Source: Mycolicibacterium porcinum
Lineage (GTDB): Bacteria > Actinomycetota > Actinomycetes > Mycobacteriales > Mycobacteriaceae
Reading direction: 5' to 3'
Assembly (NCBI GenBank): GCA_001942045.1
Contig: MSTD01000046.1
Coordinates: forward strand, 1 to 46,392
Length of the DNA: 46,392 nucleotides
This document shows positions 7,341 through 14,683 of the stretch, one piece after another. The position numbers and the translations under genes are program-made. The stretch's first letter is position 1, and every line of letters begins with the position of its first letter. The notes below the pieces were generated by a model. That model ran no database searches, was not told the origin of the DNA, and saw only the letters and a list, made by a program, of their open reading frames with translations.

Positions 7341-8723
7341 ATGGGTCTGCGAGTCCGCATCGTTATGGTCATCCTGCTTCTGCTCGCGGTCATGGCGCTG
7401 GCGGTGCCCTTGGCGCTCAGCTTGTCCGATCGGCGCACCGCAGCATTGGCCGCCGAACGGGACCGGCACCTCGCCGCGCTCACGGATGCCGCTGCCATGC
7501 CCGGTATCCCTCTGCAGCCCCTTGTCGACCGGTACTACGACGTTTACTCGGAAGGCCTGCTCATCGCCGATGCCGATGGCCGCACCCTGGCCTCCCGCGG
7601 ACTCGACCTTTCGGCGCCCGGGGCGCAGACAGCCCTGTACCACGCCCTAGTCGCCGCACCTGTCTCGCCGTGGAGCCGGATCCTGCCGTGGGACGGCCAT
7701 CGGCCGCTCGCCACCTCCGCGATCCGACGCGACGGTGAACTGATAGGCGCGGCGGTACTGGCGGTCGACACTGGCACGGCCGCAAGAGATGTCGCGAGGG
7801 GCTGGTTGTGGATAGGCGCCGGGTGTCTGGCCTTCCTACTGTTGGCGGCGGTGGTTGCTCGCGCGTTGACGCGGTGGGTGCTGCGGCCGCTCGACGGGCT
7901 GGAGCGCGCCGTCGCCGAGATGACCGAGGGCGTGGCCGGGCCACCCGCCGATGTGGCCGGGCCACCGGAACTGCGTCACTTCACCTCCGCCTTCAACACC
8001 ATGGCCCAGGTGGTGCGTGCGTCGCTGGACCGTCAGCGTCGACTGGTGGCCGACGCGTCGCATCAGATGCGCAATCCGCTTGCCGCAGTTCGTCTTCGGG
8101 CCGACAGTCTGGAGAGCTATGTCGTGCCGGAGGGACGACCGGCCTACGACTCGATGACTTCCGAGCTCGATCGTTTCGAGAACCTCCTGCAACAACTGCT
8201 CCGTCTGGCTCGCGCCGAGCAGGTCAGCGGCAGCCGAAAGGTGGGGTTGTCCAACGGCGCTGCCGAGAACACCGACCTCGGCGACGTCGTCGCCGAGCGA
8301 CTGACGTTCTGGGAAACACTCGCCGCCAGGAATGAGCAGCAGCTGTGCAACAGAGCAGCCCGCATCGGCCCGCCCGTACAGGTCCCCCGTCATGAGGTGG
8401 AGCAACTACTCGATGTGGCGTTGGATAACGCGGTCCGCTACGCCGGGCCGGACGCGACCATCACCGTGTCGGCGACCCGCGCCGACGATACGTGCGTTGA
8501 GCTGGTGATCAGCGACAGTGGCACCGGTCTACCCGAGGAGGATCTCTCGCAGGCGGCGTCACGTTTCTGGCGCGGATGCGACGACGGCAGCGGCACCGGC
8601 CTCGGTCTGGCGATCGCCGCCGAGATCGTCCAAGGACACGGCGGAGCAATCGAGGTGCACCGAGCCCCTGAAGGCGGCCTCTTGATCCGCTACCGGTTGC
8701 CGGCAACGGATGCGTCGGCCTGA
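7341..8723 (+). CDS. TctE-like sensor histidine kinase
   Basis: 460 residues, membrane-bound. TM1 is at about 7-28. The extracytoplasmic sensor of about 125 residues runs from 29 to 153, with DRYYDVYSEGLLIADADG as in TctE/QseC-like sensors. TM2 is at about 154-176, then a HAMP linker. The phosphoacceptor is His241 in DASHQMRNPLAAVRL. The ATPase domain has the N box (DNAVRYAG), the G1 box (DSGTGLPEED) and the G2 box (GTGLGLAIAAEI). The His/Gln/Met after the H (HQMRNP) is the variant common in actinobacteria. It starts one base after the regulator's stop and overlaps the TAXI protein gene by one base (TGATG), so the three are translated together. The TAXI lipoprotein may present a ligand to its sensor domain; this is inference. 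Confidence 0.93.
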   Translation: MGLRVRIVMVILLLLAVMALAVPLALSLSDRRTAALAAERDRHLAALTDAAAMPGIPLQPLVDRYYDVYSEGLLIADADGRTLASRGLDLSAPGAQTALYHALVAAPVSPWSRILPWDGHRPLATSAIRRDGELIGAAVLAVDTGTAARDVARGWLWIGAGCLAFLLLAAVVARALTRWVLRPLDGLERAVAEMTEGVAGPPADVAGPPELRHFTSAFNTMAQVVRASLDRQRRLVADASHQMRNPLAAVRLRADSLESYVVPEGRPAYDSMTSELDRFENLLQQLLRLARAEQVSGSRKVGLSNGAAENTDLGDVVAERLTFWETLAARNEQQLCNRAARIGPPVQVPRHEVEQLLDVALDNAVRYAGPDATITVSATRADDTCVELVISDSGTGLPEEDLSQAASRFWRGCDDGSGTGLGLAIAAEIVQGHGGAIEVHRAPEGGLLIRYRLPATDASA

Positions 8724-9664
8724 TGAACGTCTGGTCTGTGCAGTTGAATCGCCGCACATTCGTCGCCGTAACAGCGCTGCTGGCCGCCGGGTGCGTCCGC
8801 AGCTCACCGTCCGGACGGCTGAGACTGGCCGCCGGAGATCCCGGCGGGCTGTATCTGGCCTTCGCGCAAATTCTTGCCGAGCGGGTCCAGGCCCGCTGCC
8901 CGAACCTCGTCGTCGATGTCGTTTCGACAGAGGGCAGTGTGCAGAACCTCGCCAAGCTCCGGGCTGGCGAGGTCGATATGGGCCTGACCCTGGCCGATGT
9001 TGCCGAACGCGACCGGGCTACCGGTCCAACCGCCACCGCGCCACAGGCCGTGGCGCGAGTGTACGAGAACTACCTTCAGGTGCTCGTCCGCAAATCGGCA
9101 CTCGCCCAGACTGTTTCAGATCTTGCCGGCAAGCGCGTCTCGATCGGACCCACCGGCTCGGGAGCGGCGGCGACCGGCACCGTGCTGTTCGACGCGGCAG
9201 GGCTACACGGCCGGGTAGCGATGGAGAACTACCGTCTGCGGGACGGACTGGCCCATCTTGCCGACGGTCGTGTGGAGGCGATGGTGTGGTCAGGCGGGGT
9301 CCCGACGCCGGCGATCGCCGACCTGCACAACCAGGTGCCGATGCGCATGCTCGACATCGGCGCGCTGGCGGCGCCGATGAGTGAGCTTGCCGGATACCCG
9401 TACACCGTCCGCTTCGCACCGTCCGGCGGATACGTACCCCCGGGGACCCGCACCATCGGGGTCCCCGACCTGCTCCTGTGTCGCAACGACATCGGCTCCG
9501 AGTTGGTCGCGGCGGTTGTCGACGTCCTGGCCACCGACGCGCCCCAACTGATCCCTCCCGGCGTCCGAGGACTGCAGTACCTCGATGCCCCGTCGATGAT
9601 CCAGACAGGTGCCATCCCTCTGCATACCGGCGCCATCGGGGCCTACCGCACGCTGCACGGCTGA
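8723..9664 (+). CDS. TAXI-family solute-binding lipoprotein
   Basis: 313 residues. The N terminus has twin arginines (NRR, 9-11), a hydrophobic run and the lipobox LAAGC with Cys24, so export (possibly by Tat) and lipidation at the outer membrane face are predicted. The mature part has the TAXI-TRAP binding-protein pattern: LAAGDPGGLYLAFAQILAE, VSTEGSVQNLAKL, VDMGLTLADVA, KRVSIGPTGSGAAATG and GYVPPGTRTIGVP. TAXI proteins normally feed a TRAP DctQM permease, but none is present here. The neighbours are a sensor kinase and an MHS permease. The likely role is therefore ligand capture for sensing. It overlaps the kinase stop by one base. Confidence 0.88.
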   Translation: MNVWSVQLNRRTFVAVTALLAAGCVRSSPSGRLRLAAGDPGGLYLAFAQILAERVQARCPNLVVDVVSTEGSVQNLAKLRAGEVDMGLTLADVAERDRATGPTATAPQAVARVYENYLQVLVRKSALAQTVSDLAGKRVSIGPTGSGAAATGTVLFDAAGLHGRVAMENYRLRDGLAHLADGRVEAMVWSGGVPTPAIADLHNQVPMRMLDIGALAAPMSELAGYPYTVRFAPSGGYVPPGTRTIGVPDLLLCRNDIGSELVAAVVDVLATDAPQLIPPGVRGLQYLDAPSMIQTGAIPLHTGAIGAYRTLHG

Positions 9665-9720
9665 CGCGGGAATCTCGGGTTGCCCGCGATTTTCGCGGAG
9701 CGGTGCCGCACACTTTTGCG

Positions 9721-10467
9721 GTGACGACGCAACGCCTCGACAGATGGGAGGCCCGCGCCGAGTGGCCGCTGGCCTCGGTGGCAGCAGTGTTCCTGGCCGC
9801 GTATTCGGTGGAGGTGCTGGTACAGCCGCACGGACTGGCGGCCCGTGCCGTCGAGCTGGCAACCTGGCTCACCTGGGCGGTGTTCTCGGCGGACTATGCG
9901 GCGCGGCTGTTTCTCGCCGACGACCGCATGCGCTGGTTTCGCACGCACCTCGTCGACCTGGCAATCGTGCTTCTGCCCCTGTTGCGGCCGCTGCGCTTGT
10001 TGCGGCTGGTCGTCCTGATCGGAGTGATCCAGAAAGCCGTCGGCCACGCGATCCGAGGCAAGGTCATCCTCTACACGATCTCGGGCGCGGTCCTGCTCGT
10101 CTACGTCGCGTCGCTCGCAGTGCTGCAGGCCGAGCGTGGTCAACCCGACGCCCACATCACCAACTTCGGTGATGCCATCTGGTGGGCGATCACCACCATC
10201 ACCACCGTCGGGTACGGCGACATGTATCCAGTGACGACGACGGGGCGAGTCATCGCCGCGCTGTTGATGATCGGCGGGATCAGCCTGGTCGGTTCGATCA
10301 CCGCGACGATCGCGTCGTGGATCGTGCAAACCGTGGCGGTTGACGACGCCGCCACCGCGGCAGCGACGGCGGCTCACATCAACGAACTGCGTGCCGAGAT
10401 CGCGTCGCTGCGGGATGAGTTGCGTGCACCAGCCGGCGAGAGCTCGGGGACCGACCACCGACCATGA
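9721..10467 (+). CDS. voltage-gated-like potassium channel (Kv-type, six TM)
   Basis: 248 residues from GTG 9721. The frame continues upstream into the TAXI gene, but those residues are unlike the family. It has four hydrophobic voltage-sensor-like segments, with S4 rich in arginine (LRPLRLLRLVVLIG), then S5, a pore loop with the filter TVGYGD (162-167), S6, and a short charged coiled-coil tail (INELRAEIASLRDEL). This is the architecture of small bacterial Kv channels, which pass K+ across the plasma membrane as tetramers. There is no RCK/TrkA domain. It lies 57 bases after the TAXI gene on the same strand and is followed by a palindromic terminator. A functional link to the upstream sensor cluster is not evident. 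Confidence 0.9.
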   Translation: MTTQRLDRWEARAEWPLASVAAVFLAAYSVEVLVQPHGLAARAVELATWLTWAVFSADYAARLFLADDRMRWFRTHLVDLAIVLLPLLRPLRLLRLVVLIGVIQKAVGHAIRGKVILYTISGAVLLVYVASLAVLQAERGQPDAHITNFGDAIWWAITTITTVGYGDMYPVTTTGRVIAALLMIGGISLVGSITATIASWIVQTVAVDDAATAAATAAHINELRAEIASLRDELRAPAGESSGTDHRP

Positions 10468-10495
10468 AACCTGGTACCGCATGCGGTACCAGGTT
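10468..10495. terminator. 28-bp perfect palindrome between K+ channel and tRNA-Leu
   Basis: The arm AACCTGGTACCGCA is followed by its exact complement, giving 14 paired positions with no spacer (in practice about 12 pairs plus a four-base loop). It starts at the last base of the channel gene's stop and lies 22 bases beyond the tRNA 3' end. On the minus strand the hairpin is followed by TTTCATGG, a short T-tract, so it best serves as the terminator for the tRNA. On the plus strand no T-run follows. Confidence 0.7.
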
Positions 10496-10517
10496 GGGAG
10501 AACGTGCGTGTGTTGAG

Positions 10518-10601
10518 TGCGGGCGGTGGGACTCGAACCCACACGTTCTTTCGAACACCGGCACCTAAAGCCGGCGCGTCAGCCAGTTGCGCCACGCCCG
10601 C
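10518..10601 (-). tRNA. tRNA-Leu (anticodon UAG)
   Basis: An 84-base cloverleaf on the minus strand. The acceptor stem GCGGGCG pairs with CGCCCGC, discriminator A at 10518. The anticodon stem CCGGC/GCCGG encloses the loop TTTAGGT with anticodon TAG, reading CUA and probably other CUN codons. There is a long variable arm as in class II tRNAs, and the T arm has GTTCGAGTC. CCA is not encoded. The tRNA is intact; no duplicated 3' end that would mark an integration site was seen in the flanking sequence. Confidence 0.95.
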
Positions 10602-10663
10602 CGCGCGTCCGATCGTACAGCCTGCACAGCAGCCGAATCTGTCGGAGGCCGGTCATATGGTTG

Positions 10664-11431
10664 GTGACATCGGCAGTCGAGAGAGGCGATGTGCGGTCGG
10701 CGGAGGAGTTCAATGCAGTCCAAGCCTTGATCGAGGCGGGGATGAACGACTGCGCCATTGCACGGGCAACAGGCATTCCACGTCCGACAGTGCGGGATTG
10801 GCGAGTACGACCACCATCGCCGTTGAGACGACCGCAGGCATCGTCTGTATGCGGCATCGACCATGACTTCGGTGCATTGCCGCCACGCGAATACACCTAC
10901 CTGCTCGGCCTCTACCTGGGCGACGGGTGTATTTCACCCGACCGACGCGTCTGGCGCCTCCGGATCACGCTCGACGATAAGTACCCCGGAATTATCGACA
11001 GCTGCCGCGCGGCCATCGATACCCTGATGCCTGGCCAACATGCGGCGATCGAGCGACAACCAACGGCATGCGTCCAGGTTTCGCTCTACTCCAAACACTG
11101 GCCGTGCCTGTTCCCCCAACACGGGCCCGGCCGAAAACACCATCGCCGCATCGCTCTCGAGCCTTGGCAAGAGGCCATCGTCAGGAAGGCCCCCGAAGAC
11201 TTCGTGCGGGGCCTTATTCACAGCGACGGTTGCCGGGTGATCGCGGACGACCGCGGCGTCAAGAGCATCCGGTACCACTTCACGAATCACTCGGAGGACA
11301 TCCTCGGCCTCTTCACCGCCGCACTGGACCACCTCGGCATCCCCTGGACGCGTTCCACCAAATACGTCGTCTCGATCTACCGGAAGGCCGCCACCGCCCG
11401 CCTCGACGAATTCATCGGCCCCAAGATCTAG
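10664..11431 (+). CDS. HTH-LAGLIDADG protein
   Basis: 255 residues from GTG 10664 (GGAGG at 10644-10648). TTG 10661 and GTG 10691 are alternatives; the frame itself runs back into the tRNA. Residues about 14-46 form a homeodomain-like helix-turn-helix (EAGMNDCAIARATGIPRPTV). Two LAGLIDADG-like helices follow at about 78-90 (YLLGLYLGDGCIS) and 185-197 (FVRGLIHSDGCRV), each ending in an acidic Asp-Gly as in homing endonuclease active sites. The segment CLFPQHGPGRKHHR between them is a conserved marker of an actinobacterial family. It is not inside an intron or intein. Whether it cuts DNA or is a domesticated regulator (like WhiA) is unknown. It starts 62 bases from the tRNA-Leu gene, in divergent orientation, and ends in a CTAG shared with the opposing gene. 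Confidence 0.78.
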   Translation: MTSAVERGDVRSAEEFNAVQALIEAGMNDCAIARATGIPRPTVRDWRVRPPSPLRRPQASSVCGIDHDFGALPPREYTYLLGLYLGDGCISPDRRVWRLRITLDDKYPGIIDSCRAAIDTLMPGQHAAIERQPTACVQVSLYSKHWPCLFPQHGPGRKHHRRIALEPWQEAIVRKAPEDFVRGLIHSDGCRVIADDRGVKSIRYHFTNHSEDILGLFTAALDHLGIPWTRSTKYVVSIYRKAATARLDEFIGPKI

Positions 11432-12123
11432 ACGGACGGAAGCACCTGCCCCGACATGTTGACCAGGCGGTCGTGTTCGTCGAAAAGCAGTTCGGCATGA
11501 CCGTCCGGCAGCGCGAGCCGTAGACCGCCCGGTATTTCCTCGATCGGTACTTGTCGGATCGCCGCCCACAGATAGACGCTGCGGGGAGCGACGGGCATCG
11601 CCTGCAGTGCCTCACCAACACAGCGCAGCAGTCGCGGTGCACTCGGCGCGGGCAACCTCAGCCGCTCGTCGGTCAGCACGATCACGCCCACTGTCCCACC
11701 GTCGAGTTCAAAGGTGTAGCAAGGCTTCAATCCGAGATTCAGCGAGGCTATCGCGGCCATCTGCCACGCGAACTCCCGCGGCGCCATGTCGCCGAGCGGC
11801 ACCTCGGCATCACGCAGTTCGGCGATACCGTTCAACTCGCCGAAATCGCGGAGAACTGTGCCGCCGTAGACAGTCGCGAGCGGAAGTTCGGGGTTCGCCC
11901 ATGCCCACTCCCATATACCGGCTTCCGGGCCGGCGGCGCCGATCAGTTGCGCCTGCGCCACGAACGGCTCCGCACCATGCGTCGAGGCAAGGGAGAACAA
12001 GCCGGCATCGCTGTCGAAGTTCCAGGCACCGTCATACGGCGTGCCGTCGCCGATGAGATCTACGAGATAGGCCTGGACCTCGGCTTGCACGATCGCAGCG
12101 TCGAGCAGCATGTCTTCGAACAC
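11428..12123 (-). CDS. DUF6882-family protein
   Basis: 231 residues from GTG 12123 (ATG 12111 is possible). Markers of the family are FDSDAGLFSLASTHGAE, an aromatic strand PEAGIWEWAWANPELP and the helical segment MAPREFAWQMAAIASLNLGL. It appears cytoplasmic: no signal or membrane segment. Function unknown. Proteins of this group are widespread in actinobacteria and sometimes near polymorphic-toxin loci, but no toxin is adjacent here. It converges on the HTH-LAGLIDADG gene, and both stops are read from the same CTAG (11428-11431), so the coding regions overlap by four bases. Confidence 0.72.
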   Translation of the reverse strand: MFEDMLLDAAIVQAEVQAYLVDLIGDGTPYDGAWNFDSDAGLFSLASTHGAEPFVAQAQLIGAAGPEAGIWEWAWANPELPLATVYGGTVLRDFGELNGIAELRDAEVPLGDMAPREFAWQMAAIASLNLGLKPCYTFELDGGTVGVIVLTDERLRLPAPSAPRLLRCVGEALQAMPVAPRSVYLWAAIRQVPIEEIPGGLRLALPDGHAELLFDEHDRLVNMSGQVLPSV

Positions 12124-12202
12124 GCGAGAAGCCTAAGCGGCGATCGCGGCTCGTCTGGGCACGTATTTTCGACGCCCGAGACCCGCGCCGTACCATGGAC
12201 GA

Positions 12203-12583
12203 ATGTCCACTACACGGCGTAGGAGACCAGCGCTCATCGCACTGGTCTGCCTTGGCGCCGCCGGCTGCCTGGCGTTGGCCTGGTGGCAGTGGACCCGCTA
12301 CGAATCGGCGTCGGGCACCTTCCAGAATCTCGGCTACGCCTTGCAGTGGCCGATGTTCGCCGGGTTCTGCTTCTACGCCTACTACAAGTTCGTCAGGTAC
12401 GAAGACGCTCCCCCGGAGCGGCCCAGCGACGAGCTCACCGAGATCCCCGCGGGCCTGTTGCCGGAGCGCCCTAAGGCCGTGGGCGCGGATGCCGGCGATC
12501 AAGAACTGTCCGAGTACAACGCCTACCTTGCCGAGCTGGCCAAGTCCGACCAGCCCGAGAAGAAAGACAGGACCGATAGATGA
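12203..12583 (+). CDS. lprD: LprD-like conserved membrane protein
   Basis: 126 residues. Two hydrophobic segments: 10-27 (ALIALVCLGAAGCLALAW) and about 43-58 (QWPMFAGFCFYAYYKF). A cytoplasmic tail follows, with EIPAGLLPERPK and EYNAYLAELAK near its end. These segments and the start MSTTRRRRPAL match M. tuberculosis LprD (Rv1343c) as I remember it, including length. The AAGC looks like a lipobox, which gave the name, but the positively charged start and following membrane segment make true lipidation uncertain. It overlaps the next gene by four bases (ATGA) and so forms a two-gene unit. Function unknown. Confidence 0.85.
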   Translation: MSTTRRRRPALIALVCLGAAGCLALAWWQWTRYESASGTFQNLGYALQWPMFAGFCFYAYYKFVRYEDAPPERPSDELTEIPAGLLPERPKAVGADAGDQELSEYNAYLAELAKSDQPEKKDRTDR

Positions 12584-12942
12584 CCGCACCAGAACCGGGC
12601 GCCGAGGTCACGCCAGCTGTGTCGACCCCCAAGGAGGCCATCCGCAAGGCCCTGCTGGGCTACCGCGTGCTGGCTTGGACGACGGGCATCTGGCTCATCG
12701 CACTGTGCTACGAGATGGTGCTCAAGTACATCGTTCAGGTGGACAACCCGCCGAGCTGGATCGGCATCGTGCACGGCTGGGTGTACTTCATCTACCTGCT
12801 GTTCACGGCCAACCTCGCGGTCAAGGTCCGCTGGCCCATCGGCAAGACCATCGGGGTTCTGCTCGCGGGCACGATCCCGCTGCTGGGCATCATCGTCGAG
12901 CACTTCAACACGCTGGACCTCAAGAAGCGGTTCGAGCTCTAG
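12580..12942 (+). CDS. DUF3817 membrane protein (Rv1342c-like)
   Basis: 120 residues with three or four hydrophobic segments: VLAWTTGIWLIALCYEMVL, then an amphipathic stretch, GIVHGWVYFIYLLFTANL, and TIGVLLAGTIPLLGIIVEHF. The layout is that of the DUF3817 family of small integral membrane proteins. It is the immediate partner of lprD, with start and stop overlapping, as in M. tuberculosis Rv1343c-Rv1342c. A second DUF3817 gene lies at 36716-37111. No function is established. It is followed by a MarR gene on the opposite strand, ten bases from its stop. Confidence 0.85.
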   Translation: MTAPEPGAEVTPAVSTPKEAIRKALLGYRVLAWTTGIWLIALCYEMVLKYIVQVDNPPSWIGIVHGWVYFIYLLFTANLAVKVRWPIGKTIGVLLAGTIPLLGIIVEHFNTLDLKKRFEL

Positions 12943-12952
12943 GCTCAAGCGG

Positions 12953-13405
12953 CTATGCCATCGAAGCCAGCCGCCGAAGTAACGGCCCGGCTTTGACCAA
13001 GGTCGCCACCTCCTCGTCGGTCATCTGAGCGAACTGCTCGTGGACGCCGGCGGTCCAGGCCGCGTCGATCATCTTCTTGTGCTCTGCGGCCCTGGCGGTG
13101 AGGTGCAGCCGGATGCAGCGACGGTCGTGTTCGTCGGGCGCTCGGTCGATCAAGCCGCGCTCCACGAGTTTCCGCACCGTGGTGCTTACGTTGCTGGGCT
13201 GCAGCGCCAGCAGATTGGCGGCCTCGGAGACACTGATCCCCGGGTGGTCGCCCACCGTGCGGATGACCTCGAACTCCGAGTGCGGCAACGGTTCCAGGCC
13301 GACCTCCTTCTCACCGAACCGCCGTAGCGACCAGACCAGCGTCCGCACGGCGGCCGCGGTGTCACGCACATCACGCATCGCCCTGGGTACTCGTGCGGCC
13401 GTCAT
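12953..13405 (-). CDS. MarR-family repressor
   Basis: 150 residues from ATG 13405. The frame runs far upstream through the divergent transporter gene but only this part is MarR-like. The winged helix-turn-helix spans about 38-105: LPHSEFEVIRTVGDHPGISVSEAANLLALQPSNVS with the wing APDEHDRRCIRLHLTARA. Flanking helices form the dimer interface. It is transcribed away from a Bcr/CflA-type efflux gene. The spacer of 51 bases holds a 24-bp perfect palindrome, the expected operator for both genes. The inducer is likely a small toxic or signal compound exported by the pump; this is inference from the arrangement. Confidence 0.92.
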   Translation of the reverse strand: MTAARVPRAMRDVRDTAAAVRTLVWSLRRFGEKEVGLEPLPHSEFEVIRTVGDHPGISVSEAANLLALQPSNVSTTVRKLVERGLIDRAPDEHDRRCIRLHLTARAAEHKKMIDAAWTAGVHEQFAQMTDEEVATLVKAGPLLRRLASMA

Positions 13406-13414
13406 GTCCGCTAT

Positions 13415-13438
13415 ATTACCTATAAATTTATAGGTAAT
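13415..13438. promoter_or_regulatory. 24-bp perfect palindrome, likely MarR operator
   Basis: Half-site ATTACCTATAAA followed directly by its exact complement. It is the most AT-rich spot of its neighbourhood and lies ten bases before the MarR start and 19 bases before the MFS start. MarR proteins bind such 20-odd-base palindromes as dimers, so repression of both divergent genes is expected. The AT-rich centre may also contain the -10 elements. Confidence 0.8.
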
Positions 13439-13456
13439 TCTTGAATCTAAGGTCGT

Positions 13457-14683
13457 ATGAGTACTCGAACCACAACTAGCGAGACGACGTCCCACACACC
13501 TGCGCTGCCGCTGAGTTGGCTGGGTGTGCTCGCCCTGCTGACCGCCGTGGCACCGCTGTCGATCGACATGTACCTGCCCGCCTTCCCTGCGATGGCCGAG
13601 GAGTTCGGCACATCGGCCTCGGCGGTCCAGTTCACCCTGACCTCGTTCATGGTGGGCCTGGCCAGTGGGCAGCTGATCCTCGGTCCGCTCTCGGACCGGT
13701 TCGGCAGGCGTCCCCTGATGCTCGCGGGCACCTTCGTCTGCATCCTGGCCGCTGTGGCCTGCGCGGTGGCTCCGAATATCGCAGCGTTGACGGCATTCCG
13801 CTTCGTACAGGGATTCAGCGGCGCGGCCGGCGTGGTGCTGAGCCGTGCTGTCGTGGCCGATCGAGCGCACGGTGCGGTGGCCGCACGGGCATTCAGCCTG
13901 ATGATGATCATCAACGGTGCCGCACCGGTGCTGGCACCGCTGATCGGTGGATCGCTGATGGGCGTGATCGGCTGGCGCGGCGTCTTCTGGATCCTCGCCG
14001 GGCTGGCCGTGGCGATGTTCATCGGCGTGGTCGCCGTGCTCACCGAGACCCACCCCAAGGACCGTCGTCACACCGGCGGCGTGACCGCCATGCTCCGCGA
14101 TGCGCGGTCGGTGCTGACCAATCGCGTCTACATCGGCTACACACTGGCATTCGCGTTCGGCTTCACCGTGATGTTCGCCTACATCTCGGCCTCACCCTTC
14201 GTGCTTCAGAACGTGCTCGGCCTGTCCCCACTGCATTATTCGTTCGCCTTCGCCGCGAACGCCGCGGGCATCGTGATCATGAATGCCGTCAACGCCAGAA
14301 TCGTCGGGCGATTCGGCCAGCGCCGGCTGCTGCACCTCGGCGTCGGCCTGCTCGTCCTCTTCTCGGTGCTGCTGTTGGTAGACGCGCTGCTCGGTCCGGT
14401 GCTGTGGGCATCGCTGCTGCTGCTCTGGGGCGCAGTCGCGAGCCTCGGCCTGGTGGCCGCCAACGCGACGGCACTGGCACTCGACCAGGTCCGCCATGCG
14501 GCCGGCACCGGTTCTGCGGTGCTGGGCGCATTGCAGTTCGGCCTGGCGGCGGTGGTGTCACCGATCGTGGGCCTCGGCGGGGACCACACCGCGCTGCCCA
14601 TGGCGGTGGCCATGGTGGTCAGTGCCGGCATCGGCGCGGCAGCGCTGCTGCTGACCCGCCGCTCAGCGCCCGAGGCAGACTGA
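13457..14683 (+). CDS. Bcr/CflA-family drug efflux transporter
   Basis: 408 residues, twelve predicted membrane segments, proton-driven efflux. Family markers are APLSIDMYLPAFPAMAEEF at the start, LGPLSDRFGRRPLM (motif A) and RFVQGFSGAAGVVLSRAVVAD (Bcr/CflA signature). Known relatives export bicyclomycin, chloramphenicol, sulfonamides or peptides, but specificity here is unknown. It is divergent from the MarR gene with a shared operator, so it is probably induced when MarR releases DNA. The stop is directly followed by the stop of rdgB on the other strand. The MarR/MFS pair is absent between these neighbours in the M. tuberculosis order and looks like a lineage insertion. Confidence 0.9.
   Translation: MSTRTTTSETTSHTPALPLSWLGVLALLTAVAPLSIDMYLPAFPAMAEEFGTSASAVQFTLTSFMVGLASGQLILGPLSDRFGRRPLMLAGTFVCILAAVACAVAPNIAALTAFRFVQGFSGAAGVVLSRAVVADRAHGAVAARAFSLMMIINGAAPVLAPLIGGSLMGVIGWRGVFWILAGLAVAMFIGVVAVLTETHPKDRRHTGGVTAMLRDARSVLTNRVYIGYTLAFAFGFTVMFAYISASPFVLQNVLGLSPLHYSFAFAANAAGIVIMNAVNARIVGRFGQRRLLHLGVGLLVLFSVLLLVDALLGPVLWASLLLLWGAVASLGLVAANATALALDQVRHAAGTGSAVLGALQFGLAAVVSPIVGLGGDHTALPMAVAMVVSAGIGAAALLLTRRSAPEAD

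Noticed and set aside
10518..11431. Genomic island inserted at tRNA-Leu
   Set aside because: The tRNA is intact, no integrase or duplicated tRNA end was found, and the neighbouring genes are ordinary actinobacterial ones.
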